Shown: piece after piece, positions 1 through 8,434 of the stretch | Numbering within the stretch: the stretch's first letter is position 1 | Layout of the letters: the number at the start of each line of letters is the position of its first letter | Assembly (NCBI GenBank): GCA_004557855.1 | Contig: SFFJ01000020.1 | Location: 1-52,039 of the forward strand | Reading direction: 5' to 3' | Source of the DNA: Oscillospiraceae bacterium | GTDB lineage: Bacteria > Bacillota > Clostridia > Oscillospirales > Ruminococcaceae | DNA length: 52,039 bases | Position numbers and translations under genes: made by a program | Notes under the pieces: generated by a model | What the model saw: the letters and a program-made list of their open reading frames with translations, nothing else | Told to the model about the DNA's origin: nothing | Databases searched by the model: none

Positions 1-98
1 GGTGAAGATGGCAGGCTGGCGCCTGTCGATGAGCCGCACAATGCCATACGGCATTTCTGCCCGCAAAAACCGTATGTGCTCTTGTCAAGTGAAGGTAC
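1..98. mobile_element. Partial copy of a MITE-like repeat
   Basis: Positions 42-98 match the right half of the element at 32721-32879 at 56 of 57 bases, ending in the same arm (CTTGTCAAG..GAAGGTAC). The part before 42 resembles the other copy only loosely, and the left end lies outside the window or has diverged. No transposase gene is visible. The rest of the gene-free stretch to 367 holds a short GTGCC/GGCAC hairpin near 152-165 and the cloverleaf repeat at 248-326. Confidence 0.6.
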
Positions 99-247
99 CC
101 CTTAAAAAAATCCACCCTTTTTCAAATGCCGCACGCCCCATCCGTTGTTACCGTGCCGTTCGGCACCGTTTTCACCGACAGCGGTTCTTCTCATCTTCAT
201 CGGTGCAGGGGTTTGATAAACCCGGCCCCCTGCAAGGGGCAGGCATC

Positions 248-326
248 GGGCCGCAGGCCGTTTCGACTGCGTCGAAACACACGGGCTGCGCCCGTGTCGG
301 CGGCTTCGCCGCCGGGCCTGCGGCCC
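248..326. repeat. Cloverleaf palindromic repeat 1
   Basis: Outer arms GGGCCGCAGGCC and GGGCCTGCGGCCC are complementary and enclose three small hairpins (stems GTTTCGAC/GTCGAAAC, ACACGGGC/GCCCGTGT, GGCGGC/GCCGCC). It lies downstream of the ClC channel gene and could also end its transcript. It is one of at least 25 related elements in the window. Confidence 0.85.
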
Positions 327-367
327 GCATCCCCCTGCACAAGCCCGCACCTTCGGCAGGGGCTCCC

Positions 368-1651
368 TCACCCGTGGTGCTCCTCGTTTTCGTTGGTGTG
401 GATGTTGATAAATTCCGCGCGCATCTTGGAATAAAGGATGGTCTGGCTGCTGTAAAGCCCGCAGTACCCGGAGAGCAGATAGCTGATGGCACAGGCCATC
501 GCAAAATACAGCACCCCGCCGCTGCCGAACAGCTCAATGCTCAAAAAGACCGACGCAATGGGGCAGTTCACCGCTCCGCAAAATACCGCCGCCAGTCCCA
601 GCGCCGCACCAAAGCCCGCAGGCAGCCCCAGCAGGCCGCCCAGCACGCAGCCGAAGCACGCCCCCACGAAGAAGGAGGGCACCACCTCGCCGCCCTTAAA
701 GCCGAACCCGATGGTCACGGCGGTAAATACCAGCTTCAAAAGCCACGCCCACGGCGCCGCCTCCCCGGCCACCGCCCGTTCCACCATCTCCATCCCGGCA
801 CCGTTGTAGTCGGTGCTGCCCGCCAGTACCGTCAGCAGGATCACCAGCACACCGCCCACGGCCGCCCGCAGGTAGGGGTTCGGCAGCAGCCGGGCCGCCA
901 GCTTGCCCGTTTTCTGCATCCCCCGGCAAAACAGGATGCTGACCGCCGCGCAGCCCACCGCCAGTACCATCACCGCCAGCATCATTAAAACATCCGGCTC
1001 CGGGGCCGCTACCGCAAAACGGGTGGGCGGCACGCCCATCAGCAGGCTCACCAGGTAGCCCACCAGCGCCGCCGTCAGGCAGGGGATCAGCCCGGCGTAG
1101 TAAAACACCCCCACGCTGATGACCTCCATGGAAAAGACCGTCGCAGTCAGCGGCGTCCCGAACAGCGCCGAAAAGACAGCGCTCATACCACACAGCGTCG
1201 CCAGCGGCAGGTCCTTTTCGCCCAAATGCAGCAGCCGGCCGGTCTCAAAGCCGATCCCGCCGCCGATCTGCAGCGCTGCGCCCTCACGCCCGGCGCTGCC
1301 GCCGCCCAGGTGGGTCAATACGGTAGAAACCAAAATCACCGGCACCAGCAGCACCGGCACGTTCTTGCCAAAATGCACCGACTCAATGACCGCATTGGTG
1401 TCCTTGCCCTCCACACGGGTCAGGCGGTACATCGCCGCGATCACCAGCCCCAGCACCGGCAGCAGGTATAAAATCCACGGGTGTGCCAGTCGCATCTGCG
1501 TGGCATGGTTCACCCCGATGTGAAACAGCGACCCGATCACCCCGCCAATCCCGCCGATGAGCGCCCCCACCGCCAGCCATTTCAGCAGGGCGGCCGGGTA
1601 CGCCCCGATATGGAGCAGCAGCTTTTTGCATTTTTCCACGGTTTTTGTCAT
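368..1651 (-). CDS. ClC-family anion channel/antiporter
   Basis: Polytopic membrane protein of 427 residues, within the usual range for bacterial ClC proteins. The signature GGSAGREGAALQ corresponds to the ClC GREGP motif that carries the gating glutamate, and a later GGEVVPSFFVG matches the GxFxP motif. Such proteins move chloride, or in one subfamily fluoride, through the inner membrane, often coupled to protons. The first filter motif is not a canonical GSGIP, so chloride versus fluoride selectivity cannot be decided here. The GGAGAGG abuts the ATG at 1651, so a GTG at 1639 is a possible alternative start. It is a single gene with its own strong promoter (1683-1711). Confidence 0.85.
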   Translation of the reverse strand: MTKTVEKCKKLLLHIGAYPAALLKWLAVGALIGGIGGVIGSLFHIGVNHATQMRLAHPWILYLLPVLGLVIAAMYRLTRVEGKDTNAVIESVHFGKNVPVLLVPVILVSTVLTHLGGGSAGREGAALQIGGGIGFETGRLLHLGEKDLPLATLCGMSAVFSALFGTPLTATVFSMEVISVGVFYYAGLIPCLTAALVGYLVSLLMGVPPTRFAVAAPEPDVLMMLAVMVLAVGCAAVSILFCRGMQKTGKLAARLLPNPYLRAAVGGVLVILLTVLAGSTDYNGAGMEMVERAVAGEAAPWAWLLKLVFTAVTIGFGFKGGEVVPSFFVGACFGCVLGGLLGLPAGFGAALGLAAVFCGAVNCPIASVFLSIELFGSGGVLYFAMACAISYLLSGYCGLYSSQTILYSKMRAEFINIHTNENEEHHG

Positions 1652-1682
1652 CCTCTCCGGTCAAATTCCTCAAAACTCTCTT

Positions 1683-1711
1683 GTTATAGCACCTTTCCCC
1701 GCCGGTGTCAA
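1683..1711 (-). promoter_or_regulatory. Sigma-A-type promoter of the ClC gene
   Basis: Read on the minus strand it is TTGACA, 17 bases, TATAAC, ending about 30 bases before the ATG. It lies between the ClC gene and the end of the next minus-strand gene, so ClC is transcribed separately. Confidence 0.75.
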
Positions 1712-1735
1712 TCGCCGGCTGCCGCCGTCCGTCCC

Positions 1736-2065
1736 TCATATCCCATAGTGGATGACCCACCTGCTTTCCCGTTCTGCCCGCCGCAGCAGCGCCGCCAGCT
1801 CCGCCATGCCGCCCTGCCGCTGTACCTCCTCCCGCAGCCTCGGCAGCACCGCAGGGGGGATCAGCGTAATGCCGGTGTAGCACAGCCCCCGGCCGGGGCA
1901 GTCCACCGTGTGCCGGTACATCTCCAGTGTCGATATTTCCGGCATCAGCCGTTCTATCTCCTCGTCCCTTGCGGGGATGCACCTGTATTTTCTCGGCTCA
2001 TATTCATCAAACCGCTGCCCCGGCACCGGCGCCGTCGGCATGATACCGAATTCGTGCTTTGCCAT
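1736..2065 (-). CDS. Hypothetical protein, 109 aa
   Basis: Small soluble protein starting MAKHEFGIM, with no signal peptide or membrane segment. The ATG at 2065 was chosen because GGGGGAG lies eight or so bases upstream; reading further upstream runs into a palindromic repeat that is clearly not coding. A motif HTVDCPGRGLCYTG with two cysteines in the middle and an Arg/Glu-rich helical C-terminus are the only noticeable features. I do not recognise a family. It follows the YgjP-type peptidase on the same strand but is separated from it by a cloverleaf repeat. Confidence 0.7.
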   Translation of the reverse strand: MAKHEFGIMPTAPVPGQRFDEYEPRKYRCIPARDEEIERLMPEISTLEMYRHTVDCPGRGLCYTGITLIPPAVLPRLREEVQRQGGMAELAALLRRAERESRWVIHYGI

Positions 2066-2116
2066 ATCGGTCTCCCCCTTGCTTTCTGTATTCGCCCCTG
2101 CAAGCCGCAGGTATAC

Positions 2117-2199
2117 GGGCCGCAGGCCGTCCCGGCTCCGCCGGAACCGGCGGGCTCCGCCCGCCGAAACCGTCCTCCGGACGGTTTGGCCTGCGGCCC
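2117..2199. repeat. Cloverleaf palindromic repeat 2
   Basis: Outer arms GGGCCGCAGGCC and GGCCTGCGGCCC enclose three hairpins: a CCGGC/GCCGG stem, a CGGCGGGC/GCCCGCCG stem and an AAACCGTCC/GGACGGTTT stem. The repeat at 3000-3080 carries the same three modules in the reverse order. Confidence 0.85.
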
Positions 2200-2238
2200 G
2201 GCCTTCCCCGCAGCCCCCTGCGTCAGCCGGGGCCTGCG

Positions 2239-2949
2239 TCACTCCGGAACCTTTGCCTCCCGCAGCCGCTTTTTTCGCTCCTTCCAGTCGGGCATCACCT
2301 CGGTCACCACCGCATGGAACGCCGGGGAATGGTTCGCCTGCACCAGGTGCGCCAGCTCATGCACCATAATGTAGTCGGTGCATTCCGGCGGGGCGTGCAG
2401 CAGCCGCTCGTTCATCGTGATGACCGCCGTGACGGTCTGGCAGCTCCCCCACCGGCTGGTCATTCGCCGGGTGCGCAGCGTCGGCCGCGGGATGTCCCAC
2501 CGGGCAAATTTCGGGTACCACCGTTCCAACGCCGCCGCAAACAGCACCCCGCAGGTCTCCTTCCACCACCCCGCCAAAAGCCGCTGTGCCGCCTTTCGGT
2601 CGGTCGGGTCGGGCAGCGTCAGCACCAGCCGGTCGCCCTGTATCGCCGCCCCCTCGGGATGTCCCTCTTGCAGCACCAGTGTCATCTCCCGGCCCATGCA
2701 GGGCAGCACCGCCCCGTTCTCCGCCGTGATGCTTCCCCGTGGTCGGGTCTCCTGCCTGCGCCGCCGGGCCTCGCTTATCATATCGGCGTGCCTCGCCACA
2801 AATTCATCCACCGCCTGTGGGGCAACCCACCCCGCCGTGGACACCCGGATGCTCCCATCCGGCCGCACCCGCAGGTTCATATTCTTCACCCGCTTTTTCT
2901 CCCATTCGTAGCTTAAATTCATCCCGTCAAGCCACAGCTCCCGCCGCAT
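2239..2949 (-). CDS. YgjP-like (DUF45) zinc metallopeptidase
   Basis: Protein of 236 residues. The C-terminal part contains MVHELAHLVQANHSPAFH, the HExxH-like zinc motif (HELAH) with the further histidine typical of the YgjP/WLM metallopeptidase group, and just before it the family signature RWGSC. Family members are small cytosolic peptidases, often of unknown substrate. The start at 2949 is preceded by a good GGAGAAAAGGGGG site; the longer reading upstream crosses a repeat. The gene stands between two cloverleaf repeats, so operon membership with the next gene is uncertain. Confidence 0.85.
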   Translation of the reverse strand: MRRELWLDGMNLSYEWEKKRVKNMNLRVRPDGSIRVSTAGWVAPQAVDEFVARHADMISEARRRRQETRPRGSITAENGAVLPCMGREMTLVLQEGHPEGAAIQGDRLVLTLPDPTDRKAAQRLLAGWWKETCGVLFAAALERWYPKFARWDIPRPTLRTRRMTSRWGSCQTVTAVITMNERLLHAPPECTDYIMVHELAHLVQANHSPAFHAVVTEVMPDWKERKKRLREAKVPE

Positions 2950-2999
2950 GGCGCCGCCCCCTTTTCTCCTTGTCGCATCTCTGCCCTGCCCGGGCATCC

Positions 3000-3080
3000 G
3001 GCCGCAGGCCAAACCGTCCTCCGGACGGTTTCGGCGGGCTCCGCCCGCCGGTTCCGGCTCCGCCGGAACGGCCTGCGGCC
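3000..3080. repeat. Cloverleaf palindromic repeat 3
   Basis: GGCCGCAGGCC / GGCCTGCGGCC arms around AAACCGTCC/GGACGGTTT, CGGCGGGC/GCCCGCCG and GTTCCGGC/GCCGGAAC hairpins, the module order being the inverse of repeat 2. A further, less regular GC-rich palindromic stretch follows at about 3190-3260. Together they fill the gap between the amidase and the peptidase. Confidence 0.85.
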
Positions 3081-3268
3081 GCCCCCCGCACCCCCCTGCA
3101 AGCCGCCCCCGCCGGGACTTCCCTCCTGCTTCCTGCCGCCGCCCTCCGCAGGTTCCTGCCTCCCGCAAGCCCCCGCAGGGCCTCGCTTCGCTCGCGGCGG
3201 CCGGGGGCCGCCGCCCGCCTCCGGCGGGCCGCCCTGCGGGCGCCTCGCCCTTTCTCCTCTATCCCAAA

Positions 3269-3294
3269 GCGGCGCACCCTGCCGGGTGCGCCGC
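3269..3294. terminator. Strong hairpin after the amidase gene
   Basis: Perfect 11-bp stem GCGGCGCACCC / GGGTGCGCCGC with a four-base loop, 25 bases beyond the amidase stop. On the minus strand it is followed only by TTTGGG, so termination would be weak or would rely on the hairpin alone. Confidence 0.5.
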
Positions 3295-3318
3295 CAAAGT
3301 ATCCCTTTTTCCGCCGGC

Positions 3319-5865
3319 TTATCCCGGCACGCTGCGCAGCAGCCCCTCCGCCAGCCCGGAGGCCGTCTCGCAGATGACCTCCCAGTCGGCGCAGTCCTCA
3401 TACTGCTGCGGATTGGGGATGAACCCCACCTCGAACAGCACCGCCGGGCAGAACCCCAGCCGGGTCACGTAGTAGTAGCCCCACTCCTCGCCGTCGGTCG
3501 GCCGCCCGTTTGCACCGTTCACTGCCGCCGAAAGGTTTGCCGCATAGCTCTCGCTCCAGTCCTCGCAGTAATAGCTCACCATCCAGTCGGCCTTCACGTT
3601 TTTGGTCAGCGCCGTACTGTTATGATGCACCGAGAGGAAAAAGTCCGGCTTTGCATCCACCGCCATCCGCACCCGTTCATCCAGTGTGATCTTTGAGGTG
3701 CTGCGGTCGTCGGTGGTTCGGGTCATAATGACCGTCGCCCCCATCTGCTGCAGGCGGTCCCGCAGCGCCAGGCTCACCGCCAAATTCAATTCCGACTCGG
3801 TCGGGCCGTATTCCCCGGCAGCACCGTAGGCGCCGCAGTCGTGGTTGCCGTGGCCGGGGTCCACCATCACGGTGATGCCCTCCAGCGGCTTTCCGGGCGT
3901 ATTGCTCAAGCGCGGCGGCTGCTTCAGGCTCATGATCAGATCGCCCTGCTCATTATACTGCAGGTCATACCCCCAGTAATGCTCCGCCTCCACCGTCATC
4001 CGCAGCTTGACGCCGCCCTCGGCCTGCTCCCAGCGGGCGTCCTTTATCATCGGTGCGGTGATGCCCTCGGCATCTTCGGGCAGCAGGGTATTTTCCATAT
4101 AAAGGGTCAGCGTGTCCCCCTCACGGCTCATGGTTGCCGCAGGGTAGCTGCCGCAAGGCAGCGTAATGGTGGTCAGCCGTCCCGCCGTCACCGAGGACGC
4201 TTTGCCCAAAGCGGTCTCTGTCGCCGGGGTGTCGGCCACCGTTGCCCGCCCGTTCACGATATACCCGCCGGCCACCTCATAGAAGATGGTGCCGTTATAT
4301 TGGAAGCAGCTCACCATCGGGATTCTTGCACCCAGATGGTAGGTCGCCAAAATGGTGCTGTCGTCGGTATAGTCTGCCAGAAGGCTGACGTTTTCGGTGT
4401 CGGCAAAGACTGCGGGGGTGGTATTTTTCCCGGCGGCATACAGCCGCCCCACCGAGTCAAAGCTCTTGGTCTTGCCGTTCCAGGTCAGCGTATATTTTAC
4501 CGGGCCCCAGTCCAGGATCTCCCCTTCGGGCAGGTTCTCCGGGACGTTATAAACCCCCTTATATACCGCCGCGATGCCGTTTTTTGCGGTCGCCACCGCC
4601 TGCTGCATCGTCACGGTTTGCCCGTTAATAACAGCCGTTACCTTGCTGCCGCTGGGCGCCACGCACCGGAAGGTCAGTTCCTGCCCGGCCCACACCGCGG
4701 CGTCCCCCGTCGGGAACCGGGAGGTCAGAGTTGAAGTGGTGCCGTCCCCGCCGGCATCGGTCCGCCGCAGGTTCAGCGTCAGCGTCTTATCCCCGTTGCG
4801 GAACACAAAATAATTCTTGCCGTAGTAGAGCTTTGCCTCCACCCCAAAGCAGCCGTTTTCCCCGGTGCGCTCCACCGGCTCGCCGTCCATGGTCAGCGGT
4901 TGGTCGGGGTCGCTCGTCCCCATAATAAACACCTTGGCGGTGGTGATGGTCGCATTCTGGGCGGGATAACCGATGTGCAGTTCTTTTGCATATTCCAGCG
5001 AAACGGCGGTCAGCGGCTCGGTCAGGGCGGCGTCGGTGTAGCTCAAAAGCAGCCCTCTTGCCGCCGTATCGGCCGCTATTTCGGGGTAGTTCCCCAGCAC
5101 AAAGCCGGCGGCCTTCCCGTTGCGCCCGTTATAAAAAAGCTGGCTTCCGGTCACGCCGCTTTGCAGCCGTGTGATGACCGGGGTCACCTCCGCGCCGGTA
5201 TTCTGCCAGTTTTCGGCCATCGCCGCATAGCTCTTTCCGGCCGTTTCCGGCAGAACGGGCAGCAGGCGTACCAGCCCGTTTTGCCGCACCATCCCCGCAA
5301 ATTCCTCCCCGGTCAGGGTCGCATCGCAGCGCAGCGCCAGCGGCAGGCCGCTTTCCACAAGGCCCGCCAGTCTGGTCTGTATCTCCTGGGCGGTCAGGCC
5401 GTCCCCCTGCAGCACCACACCGGCAGGCAGGGTTCTCCATTGGGGCAGAGGATCGCCGCCCGTCACCGCCGCCCACACCGCAGGGGTGCCTCCGGCGGCT
5501 CTGCACAGCGTCTGTAAACGGTCGTGATCCTCCTCACCCGCCACCTGCCAGTACAGCGTTTCTATGCGGTTCTCCCGTGCAAAAATAAGCAGGTCCCGCA
5601 GCGCCTCTTTTTCGGCTTTCTCTCGCTCCCGTGCCGAAAGCTGCGGGGGATTTACCGCATCTGTACTGGCTTTCTCTGTGGGAATTTCCAGCGGCAGCTC
5701 GTCCATCCCCACCCAAAGGGCGGTACCGGGCAGGGCAGGAGCCGCTGCCTCCGGCAGGGTCATAGCCTCGCCCAGCAGGCGGGGCAGCAGCAGTGCGCCC
5801 GCCGCAATACAGACGGTCAGCAGCAGCACGGTCAGTACGGTCAGTTTTCCTGTTTTCTGCTTCAT
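3319..5865 (-). CDS. N-acetylmuramoyl-L-alanine amidase (Amidase_3)
   Basis: Protein of 848 residues with an N-terminal membrane segment (about residues 5-28), a long extracytoplasmic region of unassigned fold, and a C-terminal Amidase_3 domain from about residue 664. Zinc and catalytic motifs are visible: VDPGHG, a glutamate in TESELNL, SVHHNS and the final FEVGFIPN. These enzymes cut the bond between N-acetylmuramate and the stem peptide of peptidoglycan. The ATG at 5865 has a GAGGGA site; an in-frame ATG at 5889 is less well placed. The unusually long middle region may position the enzyme on the wall or partners. It follows the 73-aa gene by 33 bases, so the two are probably co-transcribed. 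Confidence 0.9.
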   Translation of the reverse strand: MKQKTGKLTVLTVLLLTVCIAAGALLLPRLLGEAMTLPEAAAPALPGTALWVGMDELPLEIPTEKASTDAVNPPQLSAREREKAEKEALRDLLIFARENRIETLYWQVAGEEDHDRLQTLCRAAGGTPAVWAAVTGGDPLPQWRTLPAGVVLQGDGLTAQEIQTRLAGLVESGLPLALRCDATLTGEEFAGMVRQNGLVRLLPVLPETAGKSYAAMAENWQNTGAEVTPVITRLQSGVTGSQLFYNGRNGKAAGFVLGNYPEIAADTAARGLLLSYTDAALTEPLTAVSLEYAKELHIGYPAQNATITTAKVFIMGTSDPDQPLTMDGEPVERTGENGCFGVEAKLYYGKNYFVFRNGDKTLTLNLRRTDAGGDGTTSTLTSRFPTGDAAVWAGQELTFRCVAPSGSKVTAVINGQTVTMQQAVATAKNGIAAVYKGVYNVPENLPEGEILDWGPVKYTLTWNGKTKSFDSVGRLYAAGKNTTPAVFADTENVSLLADYTDDSTILATYHLGARIPMVSCFQYNGTIFYEVAGGYIVNGRATVADTPATETALGKASSVTAGRLTTITLPCGSYPAATMSREGDTLTLYMENTLLPEDAEGITAPMIKDARWEQAEGGVKLRMTVEAEHYWGYDLQYNEQGDLIMSLKQPPRLSNTPGKPLEGITVMVDPGHGNHDCGAYGAAGEYGPTESELNLAVSLALRDRLQQMGATVIMTRTTDDRSTSKITLDERVRMAVDAKPDFFLSVHHNSTALTKNVKADWMVSYYCEDWSESYAANLSAAVNGANGRPTDGEEWGYYYVTRLGFCPAVLFEVGFIPNPQQYEDCADWEVICETASGLAEGLLRSVPG

Positions 5866-5898
5866 TTCGTTTTCCCTCACTGGTTTCATGCTGGCGGT

Positions 5899-6120
5899 TT
5901 ACAGGGTAAAGTCCTCCGGCCGGTAGTCGCCTGCGGGCAGCTTCGGCGCCCTGCGGATCTCCCGCCGCAGCGGGTCATACCGGAAGGCCGGGCAGCTTGC
6001 ATCGGCGGCCATGACCCCACGCTTGGGGCACAGCACAAAGTCCTTGTCCACATTCGGCGTCCCAACGGCACAGTAGCGGCAGGCCGGGTCCATCCCGCTA
6101 TCGAAAAATTTGCTGCTCAT
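5899..6120 (-). CDS. Four-cysteine mini-protein, 73 aa
   Basis: Small protein beginning MSSKFFDSG. Cysteines at residues 14, 17, 31 and 43 (CRYC, LCPKRG, ASC) look like a zinc- or Fe-S-binding knuckle. No membrane segment. The start has AGAGGAG upstream and a TTCCCT-17-TATAAT promoter at 6301-6329. It lies just ahead of the amidase on the same strand. I recognise the pattern as a conserved small clostridial protein of unknown role but cannot name it. Confidence 0.75.
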   Translation of the reverse strand: MSSKFFDSGMDPACRYCAVGTPNVDKDFVLCPKRGVMAADASCPAFRYDPLRREIRRAPKLPAGDYRPEDFTL

Positions 6121-6160
6121 GTTCTGGCTCCTCTCTTTCGGTGCGGTGCCGGGGGCGGAC

Positions 6161-6244
6161 GGGCCGCAGGCCAGCCGCCCTGCGGGCGGCTTCGGCGGGC
6201 TTCGCCCGCCGCGGCGGCGCACAGCGCCGCCGGGCCTGCGGCCC
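6161..6244. repeat. Cloverleaf palindromic repeat 4
   Basis: GGGCCGCAGGCC / GGGCCTGCGGCCC arms enclosing AGCCGCCC/GGGCGGCT, CGGCGGGC/GCCCGCCG and GGCGGCGC/GCGCCGCC hairpins. It lies between the promoter at 6301-6329 and the start of the 73-aa gene, so it would be part of the 5' leader of the 73-aa/amidase transcript. Confidence 0.85.
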
Positions 6245-6300
6245 GAAGTCCCTGCCTTCCGCCGGCTTGTCCCCATCATCCGGCACCGTATTACAGCCCC

Positions 6301-6329
6301 ATTATACCACACCGTTCGACCGCAGGGAA
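6301..6329 (-). promoter_or_regulatory. Promoter of the 73-aa gene and amidase
   Basis: Minus strand TTCCCT, 17 bases, TATAAT. The -10 box is perfect and the -35 weak. The implied leader of about 170 bases contains cloverleaf repeat 4. Confidence 0.6.
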
Positions 6330-6406
6330 CCGTTTCCCAGCCGAATTTACCGTTCGGTAACATTTCCCTGCCGTCCTTTGCCGCCCCCTGCAAGGGGCAG
6401 CCATTC

Positions 6407-6489
6407 GGGCCGCAGGCCGCCCGCCGCCGCAGGCGTCGGGCAAGCGGGCTTCGCCCGCTTCGGCGGCTCCGCCGCCGGGCCTGCGGCCC
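6407..6489. repeat. Cloverleaf palindromic repeat 5
   Basis: GGGCCGCAGGCC / GGGCCTGCGGCCC arms enclosing three GC-rich hairpins, including AGCGGGC/GCCCGCT and GGCGGC/GCCGCC. It begins 15 bases after the ylbJ stop. The AGCGGGC and GGCGGC modules recur in the same order at 7765-7847 and 8295-8374. Confidence 0.85.
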
Positions 6490-6503
6490 GCCCCAACCGG
6501 CTT

Positions 6504-7604
6504 CTACCGGTCGGGCAGTCCCCGTTCCCACCGGGCTGCCAGCATCCCGCACAAAAGCAGCATCGCAGCGCTGCCCCACAGCATCCGCCCCGCACAAAAT
6601 GCAGGCACCGCCCCGGTCGCCGCAGGCAAAACAGCCCGCAGCCACGGCGCCGCCAGCAGTGCCGTCACAACGCCGTGAGCCAGCCGCCCCAGCAGCAGTC
6701 TCCCCCACGGCAGGGGGCTTTCGCCAAAGCAGGCCGCCACCTGGCAGCACACCGAAAGTCCCCCGAAGGAAAGCAAAAACGGCAGGATCCCGGCGGCTTC
6801 GGCAGGGGGTAGCCGGGCCGCCATAGCGCTCCCGGCGCAGATCTCCAAAAGGCCGGTCAGCAGACAGTCGGCCGCTTGACCCGCCACCCTCCCGCCGGTA
6901 AGCAGCCCCAGTCCCTTCCCCAAAAGCGGAAACAGCCCGCAGGCCGAAAGGACGGCGGCAAAGGCCGAAAGCAGCACCACAAACGCCGAAATATTCACCG
7001 CGGAAGCGGCCGCCGAACCCACCGCCCGCACCAGCAAAACCGCAGTCGGCTCCGGCCTTTTCGGGGGTACGGCAGCGGCTCTTTTCACGGGAACAGGCCG
7101 CCCGAGGGAGAAAACCCATGCGGTGAGCAGCCCGGCGGCCAGCTGGCACAGCAGCAAAAACAGTCCCACCCGCACCGAGTCGAAAATCTGCCCTCCCACC
7201 ACCCCGGCCATGTATGCCGGCCCGCTGAAAATCAGTACCGGGGCAGCATTTTTCGCCTCCTCCGCCGTTAAAACGCCCTGCTTTTGCAGCTCGGTCAGCG
7301 TTTTGGCACCGGCCGGATAACCCCCTATGCAGCCCATCAGCAGAGCCGGGGCGGCAGCACCCGGCAGCCGGTAGCAGTTCCTCATCACCCCGCCGAAAAG
7401 CGCCGCAATGCCTGCACCCCCCGGCGCGCCCGCAAGGAACACCGAAACGGCCAAAAACGGAAAAACCGCCGGCAGGATGATTTTTCCGCAGGCGGCAAGG
7501 CCCTGCATGGCACCGGCAGTTGCTGCGGGGGCATAGCCGAGGAGTAGTGCGGCGGCCAGCAGGCAGAATACCGCAGGGGCGGCGGTCTTGATGGGGTGCG
7601 GCAT
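6504..7604 (-). CDS. ylbJ: Sporulation integral membrane protein YlbJ
   Basis: Protein of 366 residues made mostly of hydrophobic segments, with the nucleoside-recognition/Gate-type signature MGCIGGYPAGAKT and a later symmetric block (LPFLLSFGGLSVCCQ). In Bacillus subtilis YlbJ is a mother-cell membrane protein needed for proper spore cortex formation, made under sigma-E. The ATG at 7604 is preceded by GAAAGGAG. It diverges from yqfC and yqfD, so three sporulation genes share one 390-base intergenic region. The assignment rests on the GYPAGAKT block and topology; a related transporter is the alternative. Confidence 0.85.
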   Translation of the reverse strand: MPHPIKTAAPAVFCLLAAALLLGYAPAATAGAMQGLAACGKIILPAVFPFLAVSVFLAGAPGGAGIAALFGGVMRNCYRLPGAAAPALLMGCIGGYPAGAKTLTELQKQGVLTAEEAKNAAPVLIFSGPAYMAGVVGGQIFDSVRVGLFLLLCQLAAGLLTAWVFSLGRPVPVKRAAAVPPKRPEPTAVLLVRAVGSAAASAVNISAFVVLLSAFAAVLSACGLFPLLGKGLGLLTGGRVAGQAADCLLTGLLEICAGSAMAARLPPAEAAGILPFLLSFGGLSVCCQVAACFGESPLPWGRLLLGRLAHGVVTALLAAPWLRAVLPAATGAVPAFCAGRMLWGSAAMLLLCGMLAARWERGLPDR

Positions 7605-7764
7605 AGGGCGGCTCCTTTCGGCGTGATGGACAGTGCGGCTTTGTGGATAGTTCCGTGGGAAGACGGCCCGCGGGGCCGGACGAGGGCTTGCCAAAAAATC
7701 AGGCAAACTGCGATTTGGGGCGGCAGTTCCACGGGGATGCTACCGATAGTCGGCGGGGAGAGGC

Positions 7765-7847
7765 GGGCCGCAGGCCGCCCGCCGCCTGCGGCGGCGGGCA
7801 AGCGGGCTTCGCCCGCTTCGGCGGCTTCGCCGCCGGGCCTGCGGCCC
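7765..7847. repeat. Cloverleaf palindromic repeat 6
   Basis: Lies in the 388-base gap between ylbJ and yqfC. GGGCCGCAGGCC / GGGCCTGCGGCCC arms with three hairpins (GCCCGCCGCC/GGCGGCGGGC, AGCGGGC/GCCCGCT, GGCGGC/GCCGCC). Nearly identical to the element at 8295-8374 on the other side of yqfC. The remainder of the gap has no gene; a CATATAGT box at about 7958 is only loosely like a mother-cell sigma -10. Confidence 0.85.
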
Positions 7848-7992
7848 GACCCCCGGTTCCCGCAGAGAGCTGCCTTCGGAAAAATGTATGCGGGGCGGCA
7901 GGGCGGTATAACCGGCGGTGCGCCGCCCCGGACGACTACGGGACAGCCCGGCCGGCATATAGTGGGAAGAAGCTGCGAAAGGGGTGGGTAAA

Positions 7993-8262
7993 ATGCCGCT
8001 GCAAAAATCGCTGAAGCAGGTAGGCAGGACGATAAAGGACACCGCTGCCGAGCTGCTGCCGCCGATGCGGGTGGAGCTGCTTTCCGACCGGGAGGCAGTG
8101 GTGGACGGCTGCCGCGGGATTTTGGAGTACAGCGAGTGCTGCATCCGGCTGTGTGCCGGAGCCCTGACGGTGCGCTTTACCGGCGAAGGTCTGACGATGC
8201 GAAACTTCGGGGCAAGCGGCGCCGTGGTGGAGGGCAAAATCCGGTCGGTGGAATTCGGGTAG
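7993..8262 (+). CDS. yqfC: Sporulation protein YqfC
   Basis: Protein of 89 residues with the YabP/YqfC fold signature: a short basic N-terminus followed by beta-strand-rich VELLSDREAVVDGCRGILEY and a final RNFGASGAVVEGKIRSVEF. In Bacillus yqfC-yqfD form a sigma-E operon; YqfC acts with YqfD in the mother cell during engulfment. The ATG at 7993 is preferred over the GTG at 7984 because AAAGGGG lies eight bases before it. yqfD follows after 172 bases that contain a cloverleaf repeat. Confidence 0.88.
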   Translation: MPLQKSLKQVGRTIKDTAAELLPPMRVELLSDREAVVDGCRGILEYSECCIRLCAGALTVRFTGEGLTMRNFGASGAVVEGKIRSVEFG

Positions 8263-8294
8263 GATTTTTCAGGGGAAAAGCCTGCGCGACGGTC

Positions 8295-8374
8295 GGGCCG
8301 CAGGCCGCCCGCCGCAAGCGGCGGGCAAGCGGGCTTCGCCCGCTTCGGCGGCTTCGCCGCCGGGCCTGCGGCCC
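8295..8374. repeat. Cloverleaf palindromic repeat 7
   Basis: Inserted between yqfC and yqfD, genes that are normally tightly linked. Arms GGGCCGCAGGCC / GGGCCTGCGGCCC; internal hairpins as in repeat 6. Confidence 0.85.
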
Positions 8375-8434
8375 GACCCCCGGTCACTGCCGAGACCCTC
8401 CCAAAGAAAAACATTCGCCGGAGGAGGCGGGAAA

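Noticed and set aside
102..200. Possible 32-codon minus-strand gene MKMRRTAVGENG...
   Set aside because: No ribosome-binding site and it overlaps hairpins beside the repeat; too little support.
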